Below are positions 8,152-13,791 of a stretch of 15,451 nucleotides of DNA, in pieces. The position numbers and the translations under genes are program-made. The notes beneath the pieces are model-generated. The model saw only the letters and a program-made list of their open reading frames with translations. It had not been told where the DNA came from and did no database searches. Each line of letters begins with the position of its first letter. Position 1 is the first letter of the stretch. This stretch comes from DAOPJM01 sp035399665. GTDB taxonomy: Bacteria; Bacillota; Clostridia; Christensenellales; CAG-138. The stretch lies in the NCBI GenBank assembly GCA_035399665.1, contig DAOPJM010000043.1, positions 1-15,451 on the forward strand. Reading direction: 5' to 3'.

Positions 8152-8258
8152 GTACACCCTCCTATAATTGACCGCCTTGTAGGCGATTTAATTCGATTTA
8201 ACAGGCATATCCGCAGGGCGGTTGAGTATCCAGCCCGCCCGTGACGGATATTGAGGCT
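8152..8258 (-). promoter_or_regulatory. Structured spacer between tail tube and chaperone genes
   Basis: The longest non-coding stretch in the window. On the transcribed strand it carries a GGGCGG/CCGCCC stem with a 13-base loop (8216-8240), then a tighter seven-pair stem ATCGCCT/AGGCGGT with a three-base loop (8171-8187, one G-U pair), then an AT-rich break and a perfect AGGAGG (8158-8163) six bases before the chaperone ATG. Neither stem is followed by a T run, so intrinsic termination is not supported. The arrangement could reduce read-through, protect the 3' end of the tube mRNA or hinder ribosome loading. No matching promoter boxes are evident. Confidence 0.4.
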
Positions 8259-9149
8259 TTACGCCTTTGATTTGACGGTATCGCGGCCAGCGTAGGTGAC
8301 TGCGCCGGTAGCGGTCGTGATGATAGCAACCACAATCTGATTGCCGGTCGTAGCGGTAACGTCCGCATCGCCGTCCCATGCAACCCAGCCGTTTTCTCCG
8401 GCGACAAGGATATCACCAAGCTCGGGCAGGGCAACGGACGCGGCGGTCTTGTAGACGTAGGATTCGGTGCCGGACTTCTGCGGGGAAACCGCGAGGCGAG
8501 TATCGCCGGAGCTTGCACCCTCGACGGAGAACACCTCAAGCAGCGGGGCAGAGGACACACCCGCAAACAGCAGGATGCGGTACGGCACTACGCCGTCCGG
8601 GTCTGTCTGATGCGCGGTGAACTCGAATGGGAAGGTTGCGTTGTCGTTCTTCGGAATGGTGATCGTCAGGCCGTTGGTGTTCAACGCATTGTCGAACTCC
8701 ACCAGCACAAGGCCGCCGTCGCCGGGAACATCGCCAATCCACACAAGGTTGTCGATGTAGTCATCGTCTTCCAGGTCAGCGCGCGGGGTGATCGTGGTAA
8801 TGTCGCCGACGGTCGCCGCGTCAGCTGCGGCAATGATGTCTTTCAGTGTGGCCGAGCGCAACTCGACCAACGTACCAGATGCCTTGATAAGCCTGTCGGT
8901 GATGTATCTCGCGCTCTTGATCGGGCCGCGCATACCATCGATATCCGGATTGAAGTACGTCGGGACATCGGAGATATTCAGCCCGCCCTTGGTGGCGCCG
9001 AGAAGGGTGGTCCCCGCAGCTTTGGCTGCGGCAACGAGCGTGGCCAGATCGCCCGCGTCGGTCGCGGACGAATAGTCGAAGTTTTTCAGGAGGATTCCTG
9101 CGTCGAATCCAAGGTTGTTGAACGTCGCGGCGGTTAATGCAGTAAGCAT
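8259..9149 (-). CDS. Major tail tube protein with C-terminal extension domain
   Basis: Forms the stacked hexameric rings of the tail tube. The 296-residue product contains 'GLTITIPKNDNATFPFEFTAHQTDPD' (~160-185) followed by 'VPYRILLF', the beta-hairpin and 'a.lpfef.a' pattern common in tube proteins of Firmicutes siphophages. Residues 1-155 give the first half of the tube fold. Residues ~205-296 form a separate strand-rich domain ('GDTRLAVSPQKSGTESYVYK', 'WVAWDGDADVTATTGNQIVV', 'AGRDTVKSKA') of a kind also seen appended to other Clostridia tail tube proteins and likely displayed on the tube surface. ATG 9149 is preceded by AAGGAG at 8 bases; a nearby ATG three bases upstream is out of frame. 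Next comes a ~100-base non-coding spacer, consistent with separate control of this abundant product. Confidence 0.8.
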   Translation of the reverse strand: MLTALTAATFNNLGFDAGILLKNFDYSSATDAGDLATLVAAAKAAGTTLLGATKGGLNISDVPTYFNPDIDGMRGPIKSARYITDRLIKASGTLVELRSATLKDIIAAADAATVGDITTITPRADLEDDDYIDNLVWIGDVPGDGGLVLVEFDNALNTNGLTITIPKNDNATFPFEFTAHQTDPDGVVPYRILLFAGVSSAPLLEVFSVEGASSGDTRLAVSPQKSGTESYVYKTAASVALPELGDILVAGENGWVAWDGDADVTATTGNQIVVAIITTATGAVTYAGRDTVKSKA

Positions 9150-9161
9150 TCCATCAGCTCC

Positions 9162-9560
9162 TTATAGTGTGTAGTAGGTCGCTTCGTAGCTGATTCTGCC
9201 GCCAACTACAGAAGCGTCGTTCGGGTCATTGTAGTAACTCATGAAGTTCGTAGGATTGCGCCGCATGAACAGGTTGCCATCGGCGTAATCAAGGTGCGTA
9301 CCGCCCTCAGGGATTGCGGCCTTAATCAGATCAAGGATCGCGGCTCGCTGGACTTGCCAGTCAACGCCTGTTGCCTTTTTCACCCATACGAATGCGGTCA
9401 GGATCGTCGCGCCCCAGTATGCACCCTCGGCGGCTTCATATGTGATATACGGATAGGTCGCCGTTGACGGTACGTTACCTTGTTCGTACGCCTTGATAGC
9501 TGCAGTTCCATAGGTGAACCCGCCCCAAAACGCTTGTAATGCGCCGTGCAAGCCCGTCAT
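9162..9560 (-). CDS. Tail terminator / tail completion protein, gp17-like
   Basis: A 132-residue protein located just before the tube gene, the position of SPP1 gp17-type proteins that end tail polymerisation and join tail to head. Visible elements are an N-terminal helix, 'TATYPYITYEAAEGAYWGATILTAFVWVKKATG' (two strands around a helix), 'DWQVQRAAILDLIKAAIPEGG' (an amphipathic helix) and C-terminal strands with a 'RISYEATYYTL' end, matching the alpha/beta layout of tail terminators where an opening 'P.YPYI.Y' stretch is frequent. A strong GGAGGTGA site lies just upstream of ATG 9560, which overlaps the closure gene's stop (ATGA). A minor capsid or tail-joining protein is the only sensible alternative. 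Confidence 0.7.
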   Translation of the reverse strand: MTGLHGALQAFWGGFTYGTAAIKAYEQGNVPSTATYPYITYEAAEGAYWGATILTAFVWVKKATGVDWQVQRAAILDLIKAAIPEGGTHLDYADGNLFMRRNPTNFMSYYNDPNDASVVGGRISYEATYYTL

Positions 9561-9895
9561 TCAATCACCTCCGCAGTAACCTTTGCGTATGCTACCCCTG
9601 CAATCGCCGGGGTGTGTGCATCAGCTGAATTGGACGTAATGCGGTAGACCGTGCCCGTGGATACCTGCTTGATCCGCATGTCCTGCGTCAGCGTTACGCC
9701 GTCCGGGACGATGATGCTGTACTGCTTTTTGAGCGTGTTCTGGTAAGCGATACGCGCTTCCGCGCTGGTATCAAGCCCGATGCCTGCGGAGAAGGTAGCG
9801 CCGTCCACCCATGTTTCAATCGGCCCGCCAAGCGGTGAATCTTCGGTTGAAAGCTTCTGGTATTTGAACGATTGCATAAAGTCTGTCAGGCTCAT
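9557..9895 (-). CDS. Head closure (head-tail stopper) protein, gp16-like
   Basis: A 112-residue beta-rich protein in the slot of SPP1 gp16-type stoppers, which seal the packaged head below the adaptor ring. The order 'MSLTDFMQSFKYQKLSTEDSPLGGPIETWVDG' to 'YSIIVPDGVTLTQDMRIKQVSTGTVYRITSNS' has the typical layout of this family: a short N-terminal strand region, a central 'Y.I.......L...dri' element giving a small beta-barrel, and a 'G..Y.I' strand. ATG 9895 is preceded by AAGGGG at a good distance and overlaps the previous stop. Sequence is too diverged to be sure without a profile search; assignment rests on size, predicted strands and position between connector and terminator. Confidence 0.68.
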   Translation of the reverse strand: MSLTDFMQSFKYQKLSTEDSPLGGPIETWVDGATFSAGIGLDTSAEARIAYQNTLKKQYSIIVPDGVTLTQDMRIKQVSTGTVYRITSNSADAHTPAIAGVAYAKVTAEVIE

Positions 9896-10419
9896 AACGG
9901 CAACCCCTTGAACATCCGGCGATAAGGCATGAGCCGGTCAGAGAATTGCTGTTGCCATCCGATATTCCCGCCGCCTTGCTTCTGTGCTTTGGTATAGGAG
10001 TACCCGAGAAAGCCCTCGGACGCATACGGCGAGGCTTCATTCGTTGCCGTGCGCCATGCGGTGATTTCAGCGGCGAGCAGCACGAAATCAGGCGGTACTT
10101 TTAACGGGTAGACTGTTCCCGTGAAGGTTTCGGCTTGGGCGGTTACGCCAGTGATATCGCTTGTGATCGCGCCGTCTGCGCCAACCTTCCAGATGCCATC
10201 ATTGAGTACGCTGCCATAAATGGCGATGTACTGTCCTGTCAGGATCGTTGAATCAAGGGTGGATAGTACGCCGTCGGCAATGGTATAATCATCCTCAAAC
10301 TCGGTCACGGGGTAGTGCTCGGTCGTTTGTACGCCGTGCGGATACCGCGTTGACTGGTAGAAGTTGTTTGCCCGAAGCTCGAAGAAGTTTCGGCATTCGC
10401 GCATCATTTCGAGTAGCAT
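9892..10419 (-). CDS. Head-tail connector (adaptor) protein, gp15-position
   Basis: The first neck gene after the coat, where SPP1-like phages encode the adaptor ring that binds the portal. The start is ATG 10419: GAGGTGG lies five bases upstream, whereas a GTG at 10428 would overlap that ribosome binding site. The 175-residue product opens with a helix ('LLEMMRECRNFFEL'), passes through 'GQYIAIYGSVLNDGIWKV' and 'TFTGTVYPLKVPPDFVLLAAEITAWR', and ends with a 'GGYSY'-like 'GFLGYSYTKA' element and basic 'DRLMPYRRMF'. This order of elements recurs in Clostridia phage proteins sitting at the connector position. It lacks the simple all-helical form of classical gp15 because of a central beta-rich insert (~45-105). 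Function is inferred from family pattern plus gene order. The stop overlaps the next start (ATGA). Confidence 0.7.
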   Translation of the reverse strand: MLLEMMRECRNFFELRANNFYQSTRYPHGVQTTEHYPVTEFEDDYTIADGVLSTLDSTILTGQYIAIYGSVLNDGIWKVGADGAITSDITGVTAQAETFTGTVYPLKVPPDFVLLAAEITAWRTATNEASPYASEGFLGYSYTKAQKQGGGNIGWQQQFSDRLMPYRRMFKGLPL

Positions 10420-10448
10420 ACTATCCACCTCATATTAGGTCGGTCAGG

Positions 10449-11561
10449 TTAGCCCAGCACGAGGCAGGCCGCCTCCGGCTTGAGGGTCTTTTTGCCGTAC
10501 AAGATATCCATCGAGAGCTTTTCTTTCTTGTACTGCATGTCGTACCCGCGCACAACGCGCAAACTCAAGCCGTTGTAGGAAACGGTGTAGGACAGCTTGT
10601 CGCTGGGAGCCAGCAGAGGGCGAGTGACGAACGCAAAAGCATTCTGGTGGAATACCATGTTTGCGGCGTGGGATGCAATTATGGTAAGCACATCGCCATC
10701 GGATACTGCGGCTTTAAGTCCGGGGTAAATGGTGATGTCCTGATCTTCGGTCGCGAGATCATCTGCCGCGGTAACGACGTACTGATACCCGCCAAGAGTG
10801 AAGCGGTCGCCAACGGCGAAGCCAACCGACAGACCGTCGACATGCAGCGCGGTTGTGCCAGCGGCGTAACCTGCGCCAAAGTCGATGGCAACGGTCGTAC
10901 CAGCACCGACGGTGGTATGGGTTTTCACGGACTGCGACATGTAGTTGTCGATGCCCATGATACGACCGATGGAGCCTTCACGCAACGCCTGCGTGGTGCC
11001 GGACTTGTCGGCTTCGTTCACAGTGTCGATCAGTTGGAACTTCGCCAACGCGGCGGGATTCCAGATCGCCCGGCGCATATCCATCGGGACTTTGTTGTCG
11101 TTCAGGATTTTGCCGGCTTCCGTGAAGTCGGAGAGAGCGTCAGGCGTGGAAGCGGCTGCGCCAGTCCAATACGGCACGTCCTTGTACAGGTTCATACAGT
11201 CGTTGTTGATGTAGTCAGCCAGTGCACGGGCGGCGGGGTCAGTGAACATCCGCTTAAGATCGTCCACGTTGGTCGCCATTTCGATGGCCTGAATACCAAC
11301 GTCGACAGTCGCAATGGTATCCAGCGTTACGGCAACGGTGTTATTGTCGTCTACGCTGTACTCGGTCACGCCGTCAGCCGCGACAAACTCATGCGCGGTG
11401 TACTCGGGCGGGAGCTTGGCAAGCACGGTTGCGCCCTTGCCAGTTTGAAAGTCGTTGGAGTATTCCTTGTACATCAGGTTTGGCATAACGAGGTTCTGAT
11501 AGAGCGACATGATGCTCTGGCGTGCAATCTCCTGCACGGATTGGAAATAGTTGGTTGCCAT
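10449..11561 (-). CDS. Major capsid protein, P22 coat (gp5)-like
   Basis: The main shell protein with an HK97-type core fold. The 370-residue product starts 'MATNYFQSVQEIARQSIMSLYQNLVMPNLMYKEY' in style, typical of P22-like coats of Firmicutes phages, and carries 'NMVFHQNAFAFVTRPL' (~302-315), the strand-turn signature of the P22 coat family. Residues ~214-298 form a separate beta-rich, Gly/Ala/Thr-rich stretch ('GTTALHVDGLSVGFAVGDRFTL' region) that corresponds in position to the inserted I-domain region of P22 coat, though lower in size. No N-terminal propeptide or cleavage-type delta domain is evident, which fits a coat relying on a separate scaffold. ATG 11561 sits 6 bases after the scaffold stop and uses AAAGGA in the scaffold's final codons. 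Highly expected expression; family assignment is confident, insertion equivalence is inferred. Confidence 0.85.
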   Translation of the reverse strand: MATNYFQSVQEIARQSIMSLYQNLVMPNLMYKEYSNDFQTGKGATVLAKLPPEYTAHEFVAADGVTEYSVDDNNTVAVTLDTIATVDVGIQAIEMATNVDDLKRMFTDPAARALADYINNDCMNLYKDVPYWTGAAASTPDALSDFTEAGKILNDNKVPMDMRRAIWNPAALAKFQLIDTVNEADKSGTTQALREGSIGRIMGIDNYMSQSVKTHTTVGAGTTVAIDFGAGYAAGTTALHVDGLSVGFAVGDRFTLGGYQYVVTAADDLATEDQDITIYPGLKAAVSDGDVLTIIASHAANMVFHQNAFAFVTRPLLAPSDKLSYTVSYNGLSLRVVRGYDMQYKKEKLSMDILYGKKTLKPEAACLVLG

Positions 11562-11567
11562 TAGGCA

Positions 11568-12137
11568 TTATCCTTTCTGTTTGGCCTCGGCCTGCGCAAA
11601 ATATTCCTCGTCGGACATCTTGCTGTAGTCCGGGTTCGGTGATCCGGGCGGCGGGGTTTTCCTCGGCGCTCCTTGTTCGGTCACTTCCCCAAAGTATTTC
11701 GCAAACTTCGTCTTGATCGGCTCGACAGCCTTATCAACTTCCTCCGCTTCGCCCTTTTCGTTGAGCTTGACGGTTTCGAGGTCTGCGCCATGCAACATTA
11801 GCTCGATTGCGTCCGGGTTAGCCCCTTCGGCTATGAGCTTGGCCTCGAGAGCGGCGCGCTTCTTCGCGTTCGTCTTTTCGGCTTCGATGTCCGCCTTGTA
11901 CTTGTCGAAATCGGCCTGTACCTTGGCCGCGTCCGGCTGCTTGGCAAGGACATCGTCGTGTTTCTTCTTCCACTCGTCGCGTTCCTTCGTGACGGTCGGC
12001 AGCTTTTCTGCGTCTGCCTTGTAGGTTGCGATTTCGTCTTTGAGGCCGTTGACGGTATCCGTGTGACCCTCGATGATCTGATCGATCTTGTCGGCCTCAA
12101 TCCCCATCGCTGATAGCATCTTTCTCGTTAGTGACAT
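11568..12137 (-). CDS. Capsid scaffolding protein, GP20-family
   Basis: Scaffold guides coat protein assembly into a procapsid and then leaves the head. The 189-residue product is highly charged and almost entirely helical: residues ~15-105 form a long Lys/Glu/Asp coiled-coil ('ATYKADAEKLPTVTKERDEW' and onward), followed by 'AALEAKLIAEGANPDAIELML', the recognisable element of the phage minor structural GP20 family. A Pro-rich linker ('TPPPGSPNPD', ~161-170) leads to a short C-terminal segment with 'MSDEEYFAQAEAKQKG', the likely coat-binding end. Start ATG 12137 has AAGGAG about 8 bases upstream. The gene directly precedes the coat gene, the usual scaffold position, and its last codons supply the coat gene's AAAGGA ribosome binding site. 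No protease domain is present, so scaffold removal is by exit or by another enzyme. Confidence 0.85.
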   Translation of the reverse strand: MSLTRKMLSAMGIEADKIDQIIEGHTDTVNGLKDEIATYKADAEKLPTVTKERDEWKKKHDDVLAKQPDAAKVQADFDKYKADIEAEKTNAKKRAALEAKLIAEGANPDAIELMLHGADLETVKLNEKGEAEEVDKAVEPIKTKFAKYFGEVTEQGAPRKTPPPGSPNPDYSKMSDEEYFAQAEAKQKG

Positions 12138-12196
12138 GTCACAATCTCCTTTTCTTTGGGCGGGGTTCTTCCCGCATGATTGTTATTGCAAACGGC
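12138..12196 (-). promoter_or_regulatory. Spacer with two small hairpins ahead of the scaffold gene
   Basis: This 59-base spacer separates the small 94-residue gene from scaffold. On the transcribed strand a CGGC-GTAA-GCCG hairpin (12193-12204) puts a GNRA-type tetraloop exactly around the upstream TAA stop. A second stem GCGGG/CCCGC with a six-base loop lies at 12160-12175. AAGGAG precedes the scaffold ATG with normal spacing. Neither hairpin has a following T run, so neither looks like an intrinsic terminator. They could affect RNA decay or coupling ahead of the abundantly needed scaffold and coat, but short GC-rich stems also arise by chance. Confidence 0.3.
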
Positions 12197-12481
12197 TTAC
12201 GCCGGGTTGCTCTCCTTGGTATCGTCGGTTTTTTTGGCCGCTTTTTGCGCCGCCGGGAAAAAGAACCCGTCAAACACATTATCCTTGAACACAACGAATT
12301 GCACATCGCTGTATTTGACGAGCCAGTCCGTAGTTTCAAGCGATAGGTTATCGGGCACGACTGTAAGCCTTCTGCCGTTGAAACGGATTTTTTTATCTCC
12401 GATAAAGCGCTTGATTTCGAGCACGTTTTGCCCGTTGAATTGTACTGCGTCAACAACGACTGATTTCTGCTTGTACTTCAT
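12197..12481 (-). CDS. Small phage protein of unknown function ('MKYKxKxVVVxAxQ' type)
   Basis: A 94-residue protein starting at ATG 12481, two bases after the upstream stop, with AAAGGG eight bases before it. The N-terminus 'MKYKQKSVVVDAVQFNGQN' matches a widespread small phage and prophage protein whose members begin 'MKYRKKPVVIEAFQW' and continue with a strand-rich body; here 'KKIRFNGRRLTVVP' and 'DWLVKYSDVQFVVFKDNVF' fit that pattern, though the usual 'GDYIIKG.KGE' segment is diverged to 'TDWLVKYSDVQ'. The last ~20 residues are Lys/Ala/Asp-rich and probably disordered. In many phages this family is encoded among early or structural genes with no established role. Its place just before scaffold and coat here suggests only that it is expressed late. 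Confidence 0.68.
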   Translation of the reverse strand: MKYKQKSVVVDAVQFNGQNVLEIKRFIGDKKIRFNGRRLTVVPDNLSLETTDWLVKYSDVQFVVFKDNVFDGFFFPAAQKAAKKTDDTKESNPA

Positions 12482-12483
12482 CT

Positions 12484-13251
12484 TCAAAACCCTTTCTTTA
12501 GTTCGTTCTCCGCGACCTGCTTTAGTCGGTCTTTNNNNNNNNNNNNNNNNNNNNNNNNNNNNNNNNNNNNNNNNNNNNNNNNNNNNNNNNNNNNNNNNNN
12601 NNNNNNNNNNNNNNNNNNNNNNNNNNNNNNNNNNCTTTGTATCCTCGTGCGCTCTGTCTGTGCTACCCGCGTCGCCTGGTATTTGCTTTGACCTGTCACG
12701 GCGCGGATGCGCTTCACGATGTCGCGTTGGCTCTCGCCGTTGATCGTCGCCTGCGCCATTTCCCTTGACAGCTTGCGCACAATGGCCGGGTTCGCGCCCA
12801 TGTTCTTGTAGGCGATCTTCGAGAACGGCGACATGGTGTCTTTCAGGAGTACGTCGATCTGTTTCTTGTCGTACTGTGCGAAGGTAACATTTGCCTTGCT
12901 TGCAATCTGCCCCGCGGTGTAAGTCCTGTTCGCCGCGTACACGTCGCTCATTGCGCCCTGCACAAGCGGCCTTGCCTGTGCTCCGGCTTCCTGCAAACGC
13001 GCCCGGATGCCCGCTATAACCTTCTCCTTGCGCAGCAGTTCGCGGGTAAAGCCCTGCCTCCATTTGAGTATCTTTTCCGGCGTGTCGTAGAACGCGGGCG
13101 GCTTGATCTTCCCTGCGTCGATATCAGCTATCTTTTGCAGAAACTTCTTCTGATCGGCAAGCATGGATTTCAGCGATTGGCTGTAAATCGCGTTGATATC
13201 GTTCATCAACCTGCGTTCGATTGCCGCGCTTGCGCGTTCTGCTGCGTCCAT
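12484..13251 (-). CDS. Minor head protein, MuF / SPP1 gp7-like, interrupted by an assembly gap
   Basis: SPP1 gp7-family proteins are minor capsid components that associate with the portal and act in head morphogenesis and DNA delivery. The visible N-terminal ~205 residues are mostly helical and end in 'GESQRDIVKRIRAVTGQSKYQATRVAQTERTRIQ'-type sequence, where the 'R.A.TE..R' element is the hallmark of the MuF domain. The conserved His and 'DGq'-type part that normally follows is missing, because 100 N replace the sequence at 12535-12634. Sixteen codons after the gap ('KDRLKQ...ELKKGF') remain in frame if the gap is taken literally as 100 bases, but that length is a placeholder. True size and frame continuity, and any C-terminal extension, are unknown. 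Start ATG at 13251 shares a base with the previous stop; a GGGG run sits 7 bases upstream and AGGAGG further out. Confidence 0.82.
   Translation of the reverse strand: MDAAERASAAIERRLMNDINAIYSQSLKSMLADQKKFLQKIADIDAGKIKPPAFYDTPEKILKWRQGFTRELLRKEKVIAGIRARLQEAGAQARPLVQGAMSDVYAANRTYTAGQIASKANVTFAQYDKKQIDVLLKDTMSPFSKIAYKNMGANPAIVRKLSREMAQATINGESQRDIVKRIRAVTGQSKYQATRVAQTERTRIQXXXXXXXXXXXXXXXXXXXXXXXXXXXXXXXXXXKDRLKQVAENELKKGF
12535..12634. other. Assembly gap of 100 N
   Basis: Exactly 100 undetermined bases inside the minor head gene. A round length of 100 is the usual scaffold placeholder for a gap of unknown size, so neither the missing length nor the reading frame across it can be trusted. Flanking sequence on both sides is phage structural in style and on the same strand, so the scaffold join itself looks plausible. 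Confidence 0.99.
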
Positions 13252-13595
13252 TACAATGCCCCTGCCTCCTCAAATGCCTTGAGCATCTTCGGGCTTTGGA
13301 TTGCTATCCAGTCAATCAGTTCTTCGTCCTCAGCCCATTGATCGATGTCGTTGCTGTTTTCAGCGAGTCCGCTTTCGTACATAAACGCATGGATTATTTC
13401 ATGACGCAGTACCTTTTTCTCTACATATTCAAGATTCTGCTTTGTTTCCGGCGTTGGTTCACCATTGTCTTTAATCCAAATCGTTTTTGTGGACGAGTCG
13501 CAGATTCCGCTTGATTCGCCTAGCAGCGTACACGCATCTGTGTTTACATGACGGATTACATATTCCGTCCCGAGGATATTTACGCGCTCATTCAT
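13251..13595 (-). CDS. Small HEXXH metallopeptidase-like phage protein
   Basis: A 114-residue protein with a zinc-metallopeptidase signature: 'KVLRHEIIHAFMYESGL' gives H65-E66-x-x-H69, followed ~22 residues later by 'WAEDEELIDWIA' with E91/E92 placed as a possible third ligand, as in gluzincin or ImmA-like folds. I place the start at ATG 13595 because GGAGAG lies 7 bases upstream; the longer open frame to 13727 begins with an Arg/Lys-rich stretch that is the out-of-frame shadow of the DUF2188 gene. Residues 1-45 contain short strands ('ERVNILGTEYVIRHV', 'TKTIWIKD'). Proteins of this type recur in Clostridia phages, usually as hypothetical. No transmembrane or secretion signal is visible. A protease acting on scaffold or other virion protein is possible but unproven; a non-catalytic zinc protein is the alternative. 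The stop and the next start share one base (TAATG). Confidence 0.68.
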   Translation of the reverse strand: MNERVNILGTEYVIRHVNTDACTLLGESSGICDSSTKTIWIKDNGEPTPETKQNLEYVEKKVLRHEIIHAFMYESGLAENSNDIDQWAEDEELIDWIAIQSPKMLKAFEEAGAL

Positions 13596-13791
13596 CTGCT
13601 TTCTCTCCGTACTCCGTGACCTTCTCCACGGTTCCATCCTGCTTGTGCACATACAGCCGCGCCTTTTCCTCTTTGGCAACAGCGATGCCCTTCTTAACTG
13701 CGGCGGCTTTCGTGGTGTAATCCGCAATCTTCCGGCAATCGGATGCCGTCACAAGCCACTTGTCGATCTTGAAAATAACATGTATTCTCAT
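13588..13791 (-). CDS. DUF2188 domain small protein
   Basis: A 67-residue protein that matches the DUF2188 pattern along most of its length: an opening strand with a 'W.V' pair (W12, V14), then 'TKAAAVKKGIAVAKEEKA' (the family's T-K-x-A helix), then 'LYVHKQDGTVEKVTEYG' (the family's 'viHgrDGkI....yG'). The biochemical role of DUF2188 is not established. Here its ATG overlaps the stop of the fibre-like gene (ATGA at 13788-13791), and its own end overlaps the next gene's start by 8 bases, so it is embedded in the late head operon and is likely co-translated with its neighbours. The ribosome binding site is weak (GGGGGTG), consistent with coupling. A role as small virion or assembly accessory protein is only inferred from location. 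Confidence 0.72.
   Translation of the reverse strand: MRIHVIFKIDKWLVTASDCRKIADYTTKAAAVKKGIAVAKEEKARLYVHKQDGTVEKVTEYGEKADE

Noticed and set aside
8171..8240. Intrinsic terminator after the tail tube gene
   Set aside because: Both stems lack a following T run on the transcribed strand.
10248..11564. Long plus-strand open frame (438 codons) antisense to coat
   Set aside because: It lies opposite a clear P22-type coat gene, has Arg/Gly/Val/His-rich shadow composition and no ribosome binding site or family resemblance.
12635..13063. Alternative minus-strand frame crossing the N gap into the 94-residue gene
   Set aside because: The part before the gap is a frame shadow of MuF and the join exists only because N has no stops; the small gene has its own start at 12481.
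13596..13727. N-terminal extension of the HEXXH protein
   Set aside because: The extra 44 residues are basic and read out of frame through the DUF2188 gene; the ATG at 13595 has its own ribosome binding site.
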